The notes under the pieces are model-generated. The model was not told the origin of the DNA, did no database searches, and saw only the letters and a list, made by a program, of their open reading frames with translations. Made by a program: the position numbers and the translations under genes. A DNA stretch of 64,000 nt from Achromobacter pestifer (GTDB lineage: Bacteria > Pseudomonadota > Gammaproteobacteria > Burkholderiales > Burkholderiaceae_B), in contig NZ_CADIJX010000001.1 in assembly GCF_902859625.1 (NCBI RefSeq), positions 1,488,001 to 1,552,000 of the forward strand. Reading direction: 5' to 3'. Of this stretch, positions 54,307 to 63,128 are shown one piece after another; the first letter of the stretch is position 1; each line of letters opens with the position of its first letter.

Positions 54307-56863
54307 CGTTGGCGCGCACTTCGGCATCCGTGAACCAGACCCGCTTGTTGCCGAACTGGTTGTACAGGTCGAACTGGTCGCGGGTGTGAACGGACGCGGT
54401 GCCATCCGGGGCGACAAAACCGCTCTGCCCCGGCGCCACCACGTCCACCGCGCGCACGCCCTTGCCGTCGAACACCGTCATGTTGTTTTCGGTGCCGCGG
54501 TTCTGCGTGGCCGGATAGCTGAGCACGGCTTTGTCGTCCGCCTGCGGCACGCCCAGGAAGTTCTTGGGCGCGAACACCATCGGTGGCGCTGGAATGCGCC
54601 ATGACGCGGGGTCCTGCCCATACGCCTTCTGCAAGGTCGCCAGCGCCTCGTCCAGCGCAGCCAGGCTGACGGCTTCCGGACGCTGCCCGTTGAAGAAATC
54701 GTATTGCTGCGGCACCCCGGCGTCCTTGCCAGCCAAGGCGTTGAACAATGCCTTGACGCCCACCGTCAGATTCACCGACCCCGTGGCGGGCGCGGCCGGC
54801 GTCGGGTAGCCCGTGGCGCTATACCACTTGAAGAAATCGGCGGGCATCTCGTCGGCCAGGGTCGCCTTCAACATGGCGCGCAGCCAGGCATCCATCACGG
54901 CCGGGCCGGCGTTGTCGTAGTAGCCCGACTGCTTGTCGCTGGTGCCCATGCCATCCCAGGATGCCAGCCCCGCGACCAGGCGCGCACGCGCATCGTCAGC
55001 CGGCAAGCCGGCCACCGCGCGTTGCAGGAACGGCAGAAAGTGGCGGCGGTTGACGTCGGCATAGCTGGTGGTGCGGATCAAGTCCCACATCTGCTGCGCA
55101 CTGACCTTGCCGCCGTTGGCGGTCATCGCCTTCAGCCGCGTTTCGATCTCGGCGTAGCGATCGGCCTGGCCCCAGACGATGGCGAACAGGTCGGTCGAGG
55201 GATAGCCGCGCATGGGCTGGTTGTTCCAGTTGGCGATGAAGCCCTGGCGCGGGTTGTAGACCTGCGGATTGGTCGAGAACGGCAGCATGCCATCCCAATC
55301 CATTTCGCCGGTGCCGGGCACGGGCAGGCGCGGGTCGTGGCCAGGCTTGCGCTTGGGATAGAAGCCCGTGTGGGCATAGCCAATGTTGCCGCGATCATCG
55401 GCGTAGTACCAATTGATCGTCAGCGCATGGCGCGCGGCCTGCTGCTTCCATTGATCCCAGTTGCGCGACTGCGCCTTGTGCGTCCAGGCCATCAGCGATT
55501 GCAGCTCGTAGCCTTCCCAGGCGCGCGCCTTGGCGTAGGCCACGTGCTGCGTATCGTCGAACTTGGTGACGATGCCGTGCACCGTGCGATAGACGTCCAT
55601 CAGGATGGGGGCTGCGCCCTTGACCTGGATAAGCTCGGTGCGCTTTTCCATCGTCTTCCATTCGCCATTGTGGAAGTACCGGGTGCGGTCGGCAGGGTCG
55701 AGCTTTTCGGCATAGATATCCACGTCGTCGCCAAAACCCGCGGTCGACCCCCAGGTCACGTGCGCGTTGTGGCCAAACAGGATGCTGGGATAGGCGAAGG
55801 GCGTATTGCCCACCACATCGAAGCCCGCGCCGTGCAGGCCGATGCCGTAGGTGTAGGCCGGGTTCCACCAGCCGAACTGCGGCCCGTTCAACAGGATGGA
55901 GCGCGCGTCCTTGGCATGATCTCGGCCCACGATCCACATATTGCTGGTGGTGGGAAAGCCTGCGATGCCGGGCTGGCCCGATTCCGCGAACTGAGCCAGC
56001 AGGCGCGCAGGCGCGGCGGCGGGCGCTTCATCCAGCACGCCGCGCGTTTGCGGGTCGCGCGCCACGCGCTCCAGCATGGGCGGCGTGCCGTCATAGCGCG
56101 GCAATGCGTAGGACAGTTTGGCCGGCGGATGCGCTGCGTCAGGCTGACCGGGCTGGTAGACCCCCTCTTCCTCGGGCACGGTCGTCGGCGCACGACTGTC
56201 GGTCATCCAGCGCAACTGGTTGAAGATCTGCATGGCGCGCGCATCGCCGTGCTTGTCCTTCAACGCAGTCAGCAGCGCCAGATTGTCGATCTCGCTGTTG
56301 GCGTCCGAAAAGCGGTTGGCCATGGTGCCCACGAACACCATCGCCACATCGTAGGGCGTCCAGTCGGACGGCTGGAACTGCAAGTCGTTGAATTCCTTCG
56401 GCATCAGGCTGCCGGGCTTGGCGCGCACTTGCGCGATCCAGGCGTTCATGCCGGCCGCGTAGCCGTCCAGGATCTGACGCTCGGAAGCCGGCAGCGCAGC
56501 CAATTGACGCTGGATGCGTTCGGGCGAGAAGTTGCCACGAATCGATTTGTCGAACGCCACCATTTTCTCGCCCAGCACTTCGGCCACGCGGCCCTGCGTG
56601 CTGCGGCGTGCCATCTCCATCTGGAACAGGCGGTCTTGCGCGACGGCATACCCATAGCCATAGAAAATGCCGTACACCGTGTTGGCATACACATGGGGCA
56701 TGCCGTAATCGTCGCGGCGGATGGTCACTTGCCCACCTGCCGGCCGCAAGGCGCGGGCCTCGTCACCTTGAGGCGCGGCGGCGGCCGAGGAAGGTTGCGC
56801 GTGGACGGGGCCCACGCCCGCGCAGGCCGCCAGAATGGCGGCCAACAACAAATGCTGCTTCAT
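54278..56863 (-). CDS. Penicillin acylase family N-terminal-nucleophile hydrolase
   Basis: An 861-residue periplasmic precursor. Residues 1-22 form a signal peptide (HLLLAAILAACAGVGPVHA). The alpha-chain motifs include RDDYGMPHVYANT and YGYAVAQDRLFQMEMARR. The self-processing nucleophile is Ser307 in PTTSNMWIVG, which becomes the beta-chain N-terminus, followed by the FGWWNPAYTYGIGLHG and GHNAHVTWGST blocks (His, Asn of the oxyanion hole). The family includes beta-lactam acylases and acyl-homoserine-lactone acylases, so beta-lactam hydrolysis or quorum quenching are both possible. It diverges from the LysR gene at 57017. Confidence 0.93.
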
Positions 56864-57016
56864 GTGAATCTGTCTCCGAATTTATAGGCCGCGTCGCGAT
56901 GCGAGTCTCGGACGCGGGGCGCGGCGCCTCTTGCGGGCACCGTCTTCGACCCATCATACGAATCGCCAAACTATAATTCCAATGCATTTATTTCATAGAT
57001 TTAATGCGGTGGACAC

Positions 57017-57937
57017 ATGGATTTCCAGAAACTCAAACACTTGCTGGCGGTGGTCGAACACGGCACGTTTTCACGCGCGGCGGAAAAGGTGAATTTGTCG
57101 CAGCCCGCGCTCAGCCGCAGCATCCAGGCGCTGGAAGCGGAACTTGGCCTGCCGCTGCTGGACCGTGGCACGCGCAGCGTCCGCCTGACGCCATATGGCG
57201 CGTGCGTCGCGGAACGCGCCCGCCGCATGCGCTTCGAGGCGGCCGAACTGCTGCGCGAACTGAAGACACTGCATAGCGGCGAATCGGGCACGCTGACCAT
57301 CGGCCTGAGCCCCGCGCCCGCGTCCCTGCTGCTGTCGCCCTTCCTGGCCCACATGGCCGCCAATCATCCCCATGTGCGCGTCGATGTCGAACTGGGCGCC
57401 ACGGCAATGTTGCTGGACATGCTGCGCGGAGAACGCATCGACGCGATGGTCTGCGACGCCCGCATGTTGTATGACGCCGCCGATATCGAGACCCGCCCGC
57501 TCTCACCGTTGCGCGCCGGCATGGTGTGCCGCAAGGATCATCCCATCCTGGCGCACAAGCGCGTCGGCATCGAGCAGATCCGGCAGTACCCGGTCGCCTC
57601 CAGCACGCTCAGCCCCGAGGTATCGCTGCGCCTGGCCGAAACCCTGGGCCCGGGCGGCGCACCTGAATTGATGGTGACGACGCGCTGTGAAAACCTGGAG
57701 CCGCTGGTGAACCTGGCGCGGCATACCGACACGCTGCTGCTGGGCGTGATCTGCGTGACCCGCCGTGAACAGGAAGCGGGTTGGTTGGTGGAAGTGCCGA
57801 TTCCGCCCGACCCGCAGCGCCAGGGCCACTATGTACTGGCCCGTCTGGCCGGCCGCACGCCGTTGACGGCGCAGGACGCGCTATATGCGTTCACCCAACA
57901 ATGCTGGACGGAGTTCGCGGCATTCCGCCCCCGTTGA
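57017..57937 (+). CDS. LysR-family regulator divergent from the acylase gene
   Basis: A 306-residue LTTR. The winged helix starts MDFQKLKHLLAVVEHGTFS with NLSQPALSRSIQALEAE; the effector domain runs from about 90 to 295 (GTLTIGLSPAPASLLLSP). The ATG at 57017 has GGACAC upstream. The 153-base intergenic region is AT-rich near the LysR side (CTATAATTCCAATGCATTTATTTCATAG) and contains overlapping T-N11-A type elements. It is the probable regulator of the divergent acylase gene. It ends about 40 bases before the promoter of the ABC exporter leader. Confidence 0.9.
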   Translation: MDFQKLKHLLAVVEHGTFSRAAEKVNLSQPALSRSIQALEAELGLPLLDRGTRSVRLTPYGACVAERARRMRFEAAELLRELKTLHSGESGTLTIGLSPAPASLLLSPFLAHMAANHPHVRVDVELGATAMLLDMLRGERIDAMVCDARMLYDAADIETRPLSPLRAGMVCRKDHPILAHKRVGIEQIRQYPVASSTLSPEVSLRLAETLGPGGAPELMVTTRCENLEPLVNLARHTDTLLLGVICVTRREQEAGWLVEVPIPPDPQRQGHYVLARLAGRTPLTAQDALYAFTQQCWTEFAAFRPR

Positions 57938-57975
57938 AAAAAACCCACACCGGCCGCGGCTGATGCGCGCGCCCG

Positions 57976-58004
57976 TTGATTCGCCTACATCACTTCTATA
58001 GAAT
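57976..58004 (+). promoter_or_regulatory. Sigma-70-type promoter of the ABC exporter leader
   Basis: TTGATT (57976-57981) and TAGAAT (57999-58004) separated by 17 bases. Transcription would start near 58011 and give a leader of about 280 bases before the exporter start codon at 58292. Confidence 0.55.
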
Positions 58005-58067
58005 CAGCAATACGGGCCTTTGCCCATTTCCTTTTTCGTCCACTCAAATCACCGACAGGGAGGCTGC

Positions 58068-58124
58068 ATGATGATTCACCCCATGCCCAACGCCATCCCG
58101 CGCGTGTCCCCGCGACGCCATTAA
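58068..58124 (+). CDS. Putative leader peptide upstream of the ABC exporter
   Basis: An 18-codon frame encoding MMIHPMPNAIPRVSPRRH, preceded by a strong ribosome site GGGAGG five bases before the first ATG. Proline and arginine codons make up seven of 18. A long hairpin begins 13 bases after its stop, and alternative hairpins lie closer to the exporter start. By analogy, short proline-rich leaders control mgtA in Salmonella, and the BmrB leader controls the BmrCD ABC exporter in Bacillus by ribosome stalling. The role here is inferred from architecture; expression is unproven. Confidence 0.6.
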   Translation: MMIHPMPNAIPRVSPRRH

Positions 58125-58137
58125 GTCGTCGCCCGCG

Positions 58138-58178
58138 CGGAGCCATCGCTAGACCGTTACCTAGCGACTGGTCCTCCG
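58138..58178 (+). promoter_or_regulatory. Long hairpin in the exporter leader
   Basis: CGGAG-CCA-TCGCTAG pairs with CTAGCGA-C-TGG-TC-CTCCG (15 pairs with two small bulges) around an eight-base loop ACCGTTAC. It starts 13 bases after the leader-peptide stop. There is no following T-tract, so it is not a simple intrinsic terminator. Confidence 0.7.
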
Positions 58179-58248
58179 TGCCTGCTCACAACCTCTGAAC
58201 GCAGTCGCCGGTGCCCATGGGCACTTGGCTTGTCATCCCCTCTTTCCT

Positions 58249-58283
58249 CACAAGGACATCCTGGCGTGTCTTGTGCCGCCAGG
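58249..58283 (+). promoter_or_regulatory. Mutually exclusive stems covering the exporter ribosome site
   Basis: Four segments interleave: CACAAG (58249-58254) can pair with CTTGTG (58270-58275), while CCTGGCG (58260-58266) can pair with CGCCAGG (58277-58283). The two pairings compete. The second covers the AGG upstream of the start at 58292. A separate palindrome GTGCCCATGGGCAC lies at 58211-58224. This is the layout of a translational switch, if 58292 is the true start. Confidence 0.6.
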
Positions 58284-58291
58284 CCATTGTT

Positions 58292-60178
58292 ATGGCTAGA
58301 AAAAAAATAGATTTTCGAGGACAGGCTTTCAAAGACGTCCTGGGCTTTACCTTCCGGCATTGGGGCTTGCAGCCCTGGCGCACCCTGGTCATCGTGCTGC
58401 TGGCGCTGTTGTCGGCCGTGGCGGATGTGCTGACACCGATGTACGCCGGCCGCCTGGTCGACGCCGTGGCTTCCGGATCCAGCGGCAACGAACTGGCCTG
58501 GAGCGCTGCCATCACCGCCTTCTGGCTGCTGGTGGCGCTGGGCGTGGGCGGCACCTTGCTGCGCCAGGCCGTGTTCCAGAACATCATCACCTTCACGTTG
58601 AAGATGATGAACGGCATGGTGTCGCACGCCTTCTACCGCGTGCAGCGCTTTTCCACCGACTGGCACGCCAACAGCTTCGCCGGGTCGACCGTGCGCAAGA
58701 TCACGCGCGGCATGTGGGCCGTGGACATCTTGAATGACACGTTGCTGGTGGCGCTCTTGCCATCAATCGTGATGCTGGTGGGCGCCACGGCCTTGCTGGG
58801 CGCGCACTGGCCGCTGATGGGGCTGGTGGTGGGCCTGGGTTCGGTGCTGTACATCGCCGTCACCGCCGCCTTGTCGCTGGGCTTCGTGGCGCCCGCCGCG
58901 CGCCTGGGCAATGCCTGGGACACGCGCATGGGCGGTGCGCTGGCAGACGCCGTGAGCTGCAACGCGGTGGTCAAGGCATTCGGCGCTGAATCGCGCGAGG
59001 AAGCGCGCCTGGACCGCGTGGTCAGCAAGTGGCGGCACCGCACGCGCCGCACCTGGGTCCGCGCCACATTGAACGGCGGCATCCAGGGCGCGATGCTGGT
59101 GGCGATGCAAGCCGCCATCCTGGGCGCGTCGCTGCTGCTGTGGTCGCGCAACCAGGCCAGCGTGGGCGACATCACCTTCACGTTGACGATGTTCTTCATG
59201 TTGCAAGGCTATCTGCGCGACGTGGGCATGCACATCCGGAATCTGCAACGCTCGGTCAACGACATGGAAGAACTGGTGGCGATGGAACGGCAACCCCTGG
59301 GGGTGGCCGACCGCGCGGGCGCCGGCCCGATCCACATCACGGCGGGTGAAATCCGCTTTGAGGACGTGACGTTCCGCTATGGCTCGCACAACACGGCGTT
59401 ATACGACAAATTCTCCGCGCGCATCGCGCCGGGCGAGCGCGTCGGGCTGGTGGGGCATTCGGGCTCGGGCAAGACCACGTTCATCAAGCTGATCCAGCGC
59501 CTGTATGACGTCAATGACGGCCGCATCACCATCGACGGGCAGGACATCGCCCAGGTGAAGCAGGCGTCGCTGCGTAGCCAGATCGCCATCGTGCAGCAGG
59601 ATCCGGTGCTGTTCCACCGCACCCTGGCGGAGAACATCGCCTATGCCCGTCCCGGCGCCACGCAAGCCGAGATCGAGCAGGCCGCCCGGCTGGCCAGCGC
59701 GCATGATTTCATCATGACGCTGCCCAAGGGCTACGACACGCTGGTGGGCGAGCGCGGCGTGAAGCTGTCGGGTGGCGAACGCCAGCGCGTGGCGATTGCC
59801 CGGGCCTTCCTGGCGGATTCGCCCATCCTGATCCTGGACGAAGCCACCTCCAGCCTGGACAGTGAAAGCGAAGTGCTGATCCAGCAAGCGATGGATCGCC
59901 TGATGGAAGGCCGCACCACCTTGGTGGTGGCGCACCGCCTGTCGACCGTGCGTGCGCTGGACCGTCTGCTGGTGATGGACCATGGCCGCATCATTGAAGA
60001 AGGCAGCCACGATGCGTTGATCCGCCTGAAGGGCGGTCTGTACCGGCGCCTGTTCGAGCGCCAGGCCCTGGAATTGACCAAGGGCTTGACGGCCGCCGAG
60101 CTACTGCAAGACGGCGCCACGCCGCCGCCCGCCAAGGAGGAAGACGTGGACGAAGGCAGCTACGCTTTCGGCAAGTGA
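58292..60178 (+). CDS. ABC exporter (half-transporter, MsbA/multidrug-like)
   Basis: A 628-residue half-transporter acting as a dimer in the inner membrane. Six membrane helices lie between about residues 25 and 320 (LVIVLLALLSAVADVLTPMYA first). The nucleotide-binding domain has Walker A GHSGSGKT (388-395), Q-loop IVQQDPVLFHR, signature LSGGERQRVAIARAF (from 492), Walker B ILILDEATSSLD and H-loop VAHRLSTV. The start MARKKIDFRG at 58292 is preferred, but ATG 58217 is in frame. Its leader carries a short peptide and competing hairpins. The substrate is unknown; homologues are lipid or drug exporters. It converges with the LysE-family gene. Confidence 0.9.
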   Translation: MARKKIDFRGQAFKDVLGFTFRHWGLQPWRTLVIVLLALLSAVADVLTPMYAGRLVDAVASGSSGNELAWSAAITAFWLLVALGVGGTLLRQAVFQNIITFTLKMMNGMVSHAFYRVQRFSTDWHANSFAGSTVRKITRGMWAVDILNDTLLVALLPSIVMLVGATALLGAHWPLMGLVVGLGSVLYIAVTAALSLGFVAPAARLGNAWDTRMGGALADAVSCNAVVKAFGAESREEARLDRVVSKWRHRTRRTWVRATLNGGIQGAMLVAMQAAILGASLLLWSRNQASVGDITFTLTMFFMLQGYLRDVGMHIRNLQRSVNDMEELVAMERQPLGVADRAGAGPIHITAGEIRFEDVTFRYGSHNTALYDKFSARIAPGERVGLVGHSGSGKTTFIKLIQRLYDVNDGRITIDGQDIAQVKQASLRSQIAIVQQDPVLFHRTLAENIAYARPGATQAEIEQAARLASAHDFIMTLPKGYDTLVGERGVKLSGGERQRVAIARAFLADSPILILDEATSSLDSESEVLIQQAMDRLMEGRTTLVVAHRLSTVRALDRLLVMDHGRIIEEGSHDALIRLKGGLYRRLFERQALELTKGLTAAELLQDGATPPPAKEEDVDEGSYAFGK

Positions 60179-60211
60179 CCCAACGCGCCCCGCCTCAGGC
60201 GGGGCGCTGGG
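60179..60211. terminator. Bidirectional hairpin with the LysE-family stop codon in the loop
   Basis: GCGCCCCGCC-TCA-GGCGGGGCGC: ten perfect pairs at 60185-60207, extended by CCCA/TGGG. The TCA loop is the minus-strand TGA stop of the LysE-family gene. It lies seven bases after the ABC exporter stop. No T-tract. Confidence 0.7.
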
Positions 60212-60827
60212 CGAACGTCAGGCGCAGGCCGAAACCGATCAGCGCGGTGCCGAAAACCAGGCTTTGCACTTTTTGCGCACGGGGGTTGGCCGACATCCAG
60301 CGGCCCACTGCCCCGCCTGCCAGCGCGCAGGCAACGTCGAACGCCAACCCCAGGCCAACCAGAATCACCCCCAACACCGCGAATTGCTGGCCGATCGGCC
60401 CATGGGCCGGCGACACGAATTGCGGCAACAGCACCGAGCAGAACAGCAAAGCCTTGGGGTTGAGCACGTTGGTCAGCACCCCACTCAGCAACGCCCCGCC
60501 CAGGCCCGGCCCGCGCGGCGCGTCCTGGCCAGAGGGGTCGACGGTAACGGGTCCGGCGCGCAGCAAGCGCACGCCCAGCCACACCAGATAGCACCCCCCC
60601 ACCGTGCGCGCGGCGTCGAACGCCCAGGGATGAGTCTTGAACAAGGCTGCCAACCCCAACGCCGCCAATGTCACATGCGCGGCACGCGCGATGGCCAGCC
60701 CGACCGCAACCGCCAGGGCCTGGCCGCGCCCCCGCAACACGCCCGTCTCCAGCAACAGGATCATGTCCGGCCCGGGCACCACATACACAATCAACAAGGC
60801 CCCAAGAAACATCGCCATATCGGCCAT
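60195..60827 (-). CDS. LysE/RhtB-family amino-acid exporter
   Basis: A 210-residue inner-membrane protein with six helices. The signature VYVVPGPDMILLLETGVLRG (PGP motif) lies near the N-terminus. GVLTNVLNPKALLFCSVLLPQFV is the conserved second block (shown in full length 20-plus in part). The family exports basic or neutral amino acids and homoserine lactones. Start ATG 60827 (MADMAMFL). It diverges from an Lrp/AsnC regulator gene, and three TGGCAT/ATGCCA half-sites lie between. This is the classic exporter-plus-Lrp arrangement; induction by an amino acid is likely. The stop lies inside a convergent hairpin. Confidence 0.92.
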   Translation of the reverse strand: MADMAMFLGALLIVYVVPGPDMILLLETGVLRGRGQALAVAVGLAIARAAHVTLAALGLAALFKTHPWAFDAARTVGGCYLVWLGVRLLRAGPVTVDPSGQDAPRGPGLGGALLSGVLTNVLNPKALLFCSVLLPQFVSPAHGPIGQQFAVLGVILVGLGLAFDVACALAGGAVGRWMSANPRAQKVQSLVFGTALIGFGLRLTFAQRPA

Positions 60828-60878
60828 AACCGCGCTCCCACGCATGCTGTGAAGGCGAACATTCTAGGAAAATCCAGC

Positions 60879-60925
60879 TGGCATGTGCTTGCGATTCATG
60901 CCAACCCGATTACTATGATTGGCAT
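60879..60925. promoter_or_regulatory. Candidate Lrp-type binding sites
   Basis: TGGCAT (60879-60884) and ATGCCA (60898-60903) form an inverted pair 13 bases apart; a third TGGCAT follows at 60920-60925. They sit between the divergent LysE-family and Lrp/AsnC genes. Confidence 0.55.
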
Positions 60926-60959
60926 ATTCGACTTCTCTTTAAATCAATTTTCTTAATTC

Positions 60960-61442
60960 ATGCCAAAACACGACCTGGACGCTTACGACCGGCGAATTCT
61001 TGAGGCCTTGCAGCAGAACGGCCGCCTGACCAATGTGGAGCTTGCCGCACAGATTGGCCTGTCGCCTTCGCCCTGCCTGCGCCGCGTGCGCATGCTGGAA
61101 GACGCCGGCGTGATCCAGGGCTACGAGGCCCGGTTGGCCCCTGACGAAGTGGGCCTGGGCTTGACGGTGTTTGTCGGCGTCAAGGTGGAGCGGCACCACG
61201 AGCGCGACGCCGAGCAGTTCCGCAAGGAAGTCAGCGCGCTGCCCGAAGTGATTGCCGCGCATCTGGTCTCCGGCGAATCCGACTTCCTGCTGCAAGTGGT
61301 GGTGCCGGACCTGCGCGGTTATGAACGCTTCTTGCTGGGTACGCTGCTGAAGCTGCCGGGCGTGAAGGATATCCGCAGCAACTTCGCCATCCAGACGATC
61401 AAGCCCCAAAGCCCGCTGCCGCTGGACCATCTGGGCAAGTAG
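60960..61442 (+). CDS. Lrp/AsnC-family transcriptional regulator
   Basis: A 160-residue regulator. The N-terminal helix-turn-helix is LDAYDRRILEALQQNGRLTN with AAQIGLSPSPCLRRVRMLEDAGVI, given in part. The C-terminal RAM domain (about 75-150) has VFVGVKVERHHERDAEQF and ISGESDFLLQVVV-like segments, here VSGESDFLLQVVVPDLRGYERFL in part, that form the amino-acid-sensing oligomer. Start at ATG 60960. It is divergent from the LysE-family exporter, with candidate binding half-sites between. It probably activates export when an amino acid accumulates. Confidence 0.93.
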   Translation: MPKHDLDAYDRRILEALQQNGRLTNVELAAQIGLSPSPCLRRVRMLEDAGVIQGYEARLAPDEVGLGLTVFVGVKVERHHERDAEQFRKEVSALPEVIAAHLVSGESDFLLQVVVPDLRGYERFLLGTLLKLPGVKDIRSNFAIQTIKPQSPLPLDHLGK

Positions 61443-61454
61443 CGCTCGTGGTCC

Positions 61455-62129
61455 CTAGGACATGGCTGCCGCCGCCCGGTCCACGGCCGCCGAACGCCGT
61501 TCAAAGCGCGCCTGCGACATCGCCAGGTAGCGCTGGACCACCGCCGGCTCGGAAGTCGTCGGCGTGCCGCCCGGAAACGGCGGCTTGGGGTCGTATTCGA
61601 TCTGCAACTGGATCAACTTGGCAACGTCGTCACCGCATAGCGCCGCCACCACCTTCAAGCCCATGTCGATGCCCGACGTGACACCGCCCGCCGTGTAGAG
61701 GTTGCCGTCCACGCACATGCGTTCGTCGCTGGGGATCGCGCCAAAGCGCGACAGCAGTTCACGCGCCCGCCAATGGCTGGACGCGCGCTTGCCGCGCAAG
61801 AGACCTGCCGCCCCAAGCAACAGCGACCCGGTGCAAATGCCGAACACGTATTGCGCGTCCAGGCCCTGCCGCCGCGTGAACGCCACCCAATCGGGGTCAA
61901 CAATGGCATCATCCGTGCCCGGCCCGCCAGGCACGACCAGCAGATCGCATGCGGGCGCGGATTCCAGCGTCTGCGTGGGGACGAATTGCAGTCCGCGATC
62001 GCACCGTACCGGATCGCGCGTTTTTGCGACAAAATCCACGGTGAAGCCCGGCGCGTTCGCCAGGACTTCATAGGGGCCGGTCATATCCAATTGGGTCAAC
62101 CCGTCGAACAAGAGAAAATTCACATGCAT
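61455..62129 (-). CDS. DJ-1/PfpI-family protein, isonitrile-hydratase-like
   Basis: A 224-residue cytoplasmic protein of the DJ-1/ThiJ fold. The nucleophile-elbow cysteine is in VFGICTGSLLLGAAGLL, with the strand-loop PGGPGTDDAI upstream and HWRARELLSRFGA downstream. Size and motifs match isonitrile hydratase InhA, which converts isonitriles to N-substituted formamides. Its start codon at 62129 overlaps the start of the divergent GlxA-like regulator gene (62124) by six bases, a very tight divergent pair. Regulation by that GlxA-like protein is plausible by analogy with related pairs. Confidence 0.87.
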   Translation of the reverse strand: MHVNFLLFDGLTQLDMTGPYEVLANAPGFTVDFVAKTRDPVRCDRGLQFVPTQTLESAPACDLLVVPGGPGTDDAIVDPDWVAFTRRQGLDAQYVFGICTGSLLLGAAGLLRGKRASSHWRARELLSRFGAIPSDERMCVDGNLYTAGGVTSGIDMGLKVVAALCGDDVAKLIQLQIEYDPKPPFPGGTPTTSEPAVVQRYLAMSQARFERRSAAVDRAAAAMS

Positions 62130-63107
62130 GACGATGCTCCTTCAAGAACGCCAGCGTCCAGCATAGGCGGACGCGCCCGATCCATTGCGCCACAACAGGC
62201 CGAAAGTGCGCCACAACGCATTTTGTTCGTGCTGTTCGACGGATTCCAGCCCCTGGATCTGGCCGGCCCCTGGCAGGCGTTCAGTTCGGCCAACGAGGAA
62301 GCCGGCAAGGCGCTTTACCAATTGCGCACGATTGCCGCCACGCCGGTTATCAGCACCTGGGAACAGGGGTTGCGCATGCAGGTCGACACCACCTTTGAAG
62401 AGGATGGCGATGCGCCGGTGGACATGCTGCTGGTGCCCGGCGGCCCCGGCGTGGACCGCGCCAGCGCCCATGCGGAAACCCGGGCGTGGCTGCGCCGCCG
62501 CGACGCCGGGACCCCGCGCACTTGCAGCGTCTGTACCGGTGCTTTCGTACTGGCCGCGGCGGATCTGCTGAACGGCCGCGCCGTCACCACCCATTGGCGA
62601 TCGGCCGATCGGTTACGCCTGATGTATCCCGCCCTGCGCGTGCAGGACGACCGCATCTTCGTGGAAAGCGGCAAGTACTGGACCTCGGCCGGCGTGACTG
62701 CCGGCATCGATCTGGCCCTGGCCTTGATCGAACGCGATCACGGCGCCACGCTGTCGCAACAGGTGGCACGCCGGCTCGTCGTGTTCATGCGCCGCGACGG
62801 CGACCAGCGCCAGTACAGCCAGACGCTGCGCCTGCAAGACCGCGTGGCCGCGCCGTTCCGCGATCTGGTCGAGAAGATCGAGGCCCGGCTGTCGGCGCGT
62901 TGGTCGGTGGACGACATGGCGGATGCCTGCCATATGTCGCGCCGCACCTTCCAACGCAAATTCGCAGCGCATTTCGGCGTGCCGCCCACCGAAGTATTGC
63001 GGCGTCTGCGTGAAGAACGCGCCAGCGCGCTGCAAAGCGCCGGCAGGATGTCCCGCAAGACGGTGGAACAACACGTGGGACCGCTACACAAAAGGCCGGC
63101 CCCCTGA
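62124..63107 (+). CDS. GlxA-type AraC-family regulator, apparently truncated in the second helix-turn-helix
   Basis: A 327-residue DJ-1/AraC fusion. The DJ-1 domain (about residues 32-205) carries LFVLFDGFQPLDLAGPW, LLVPGGPGVDRA and the elbow TCSVCTGAFVLAAADLL. The AraC region begins WSVDDMADACHMSRRTFQRK, the first helix-turn-helix. The second one stops at TVEQHVG, then diverges to PLHKRPAP and ends, lacking the expected continuation into a recognition helix of about 20 residues. A deletion or frameshift is therefore suspected, which could weaken DNA binding. The start at ATG 62124 overlaps the divergent PfpI-type gene; the first 25 residues are Ser/Ala-rich. Confidence 0.8.
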   Translation: MHDDAPSRTPASSIGGRARSIAPQQAESAPQRILFVLFDGFQPLDLAGPWQAFSSANEEAGKALYQLRTIAATPVISTWEQGLRMQVDTTFEEDGDAPVDMLLVPGGPGVDRASAHAETRAWLRRRDAGTPRTCSVCTGAFVLAAADLLNGRAVTTHWRSADRLRLMYPALRVQDDRIFVESGKYWTSAGVTAGIDLALALIERDHGATLSQQVARRLVVFMRRDGDQRQYSQTLRLQDRVAAPFRDLVEKIEARLSARWSVDDMADACHMSRRTFQRKFAAHFGVPPTEVLRRLREERASALQSAGRMSRKTVEQHVGPLHKRPAP

Positions 63108-63128
63108 CATGCCGATCATCGACAGCCT

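Noticed and set aside
58211..58291. N-terminal extension of the ABC exporter from 58211 or 58217
   Set aside because: No ribosome site, and the added residues do not resemble an exporter N-terminus; kept as an alternative that would undermine the leader model.
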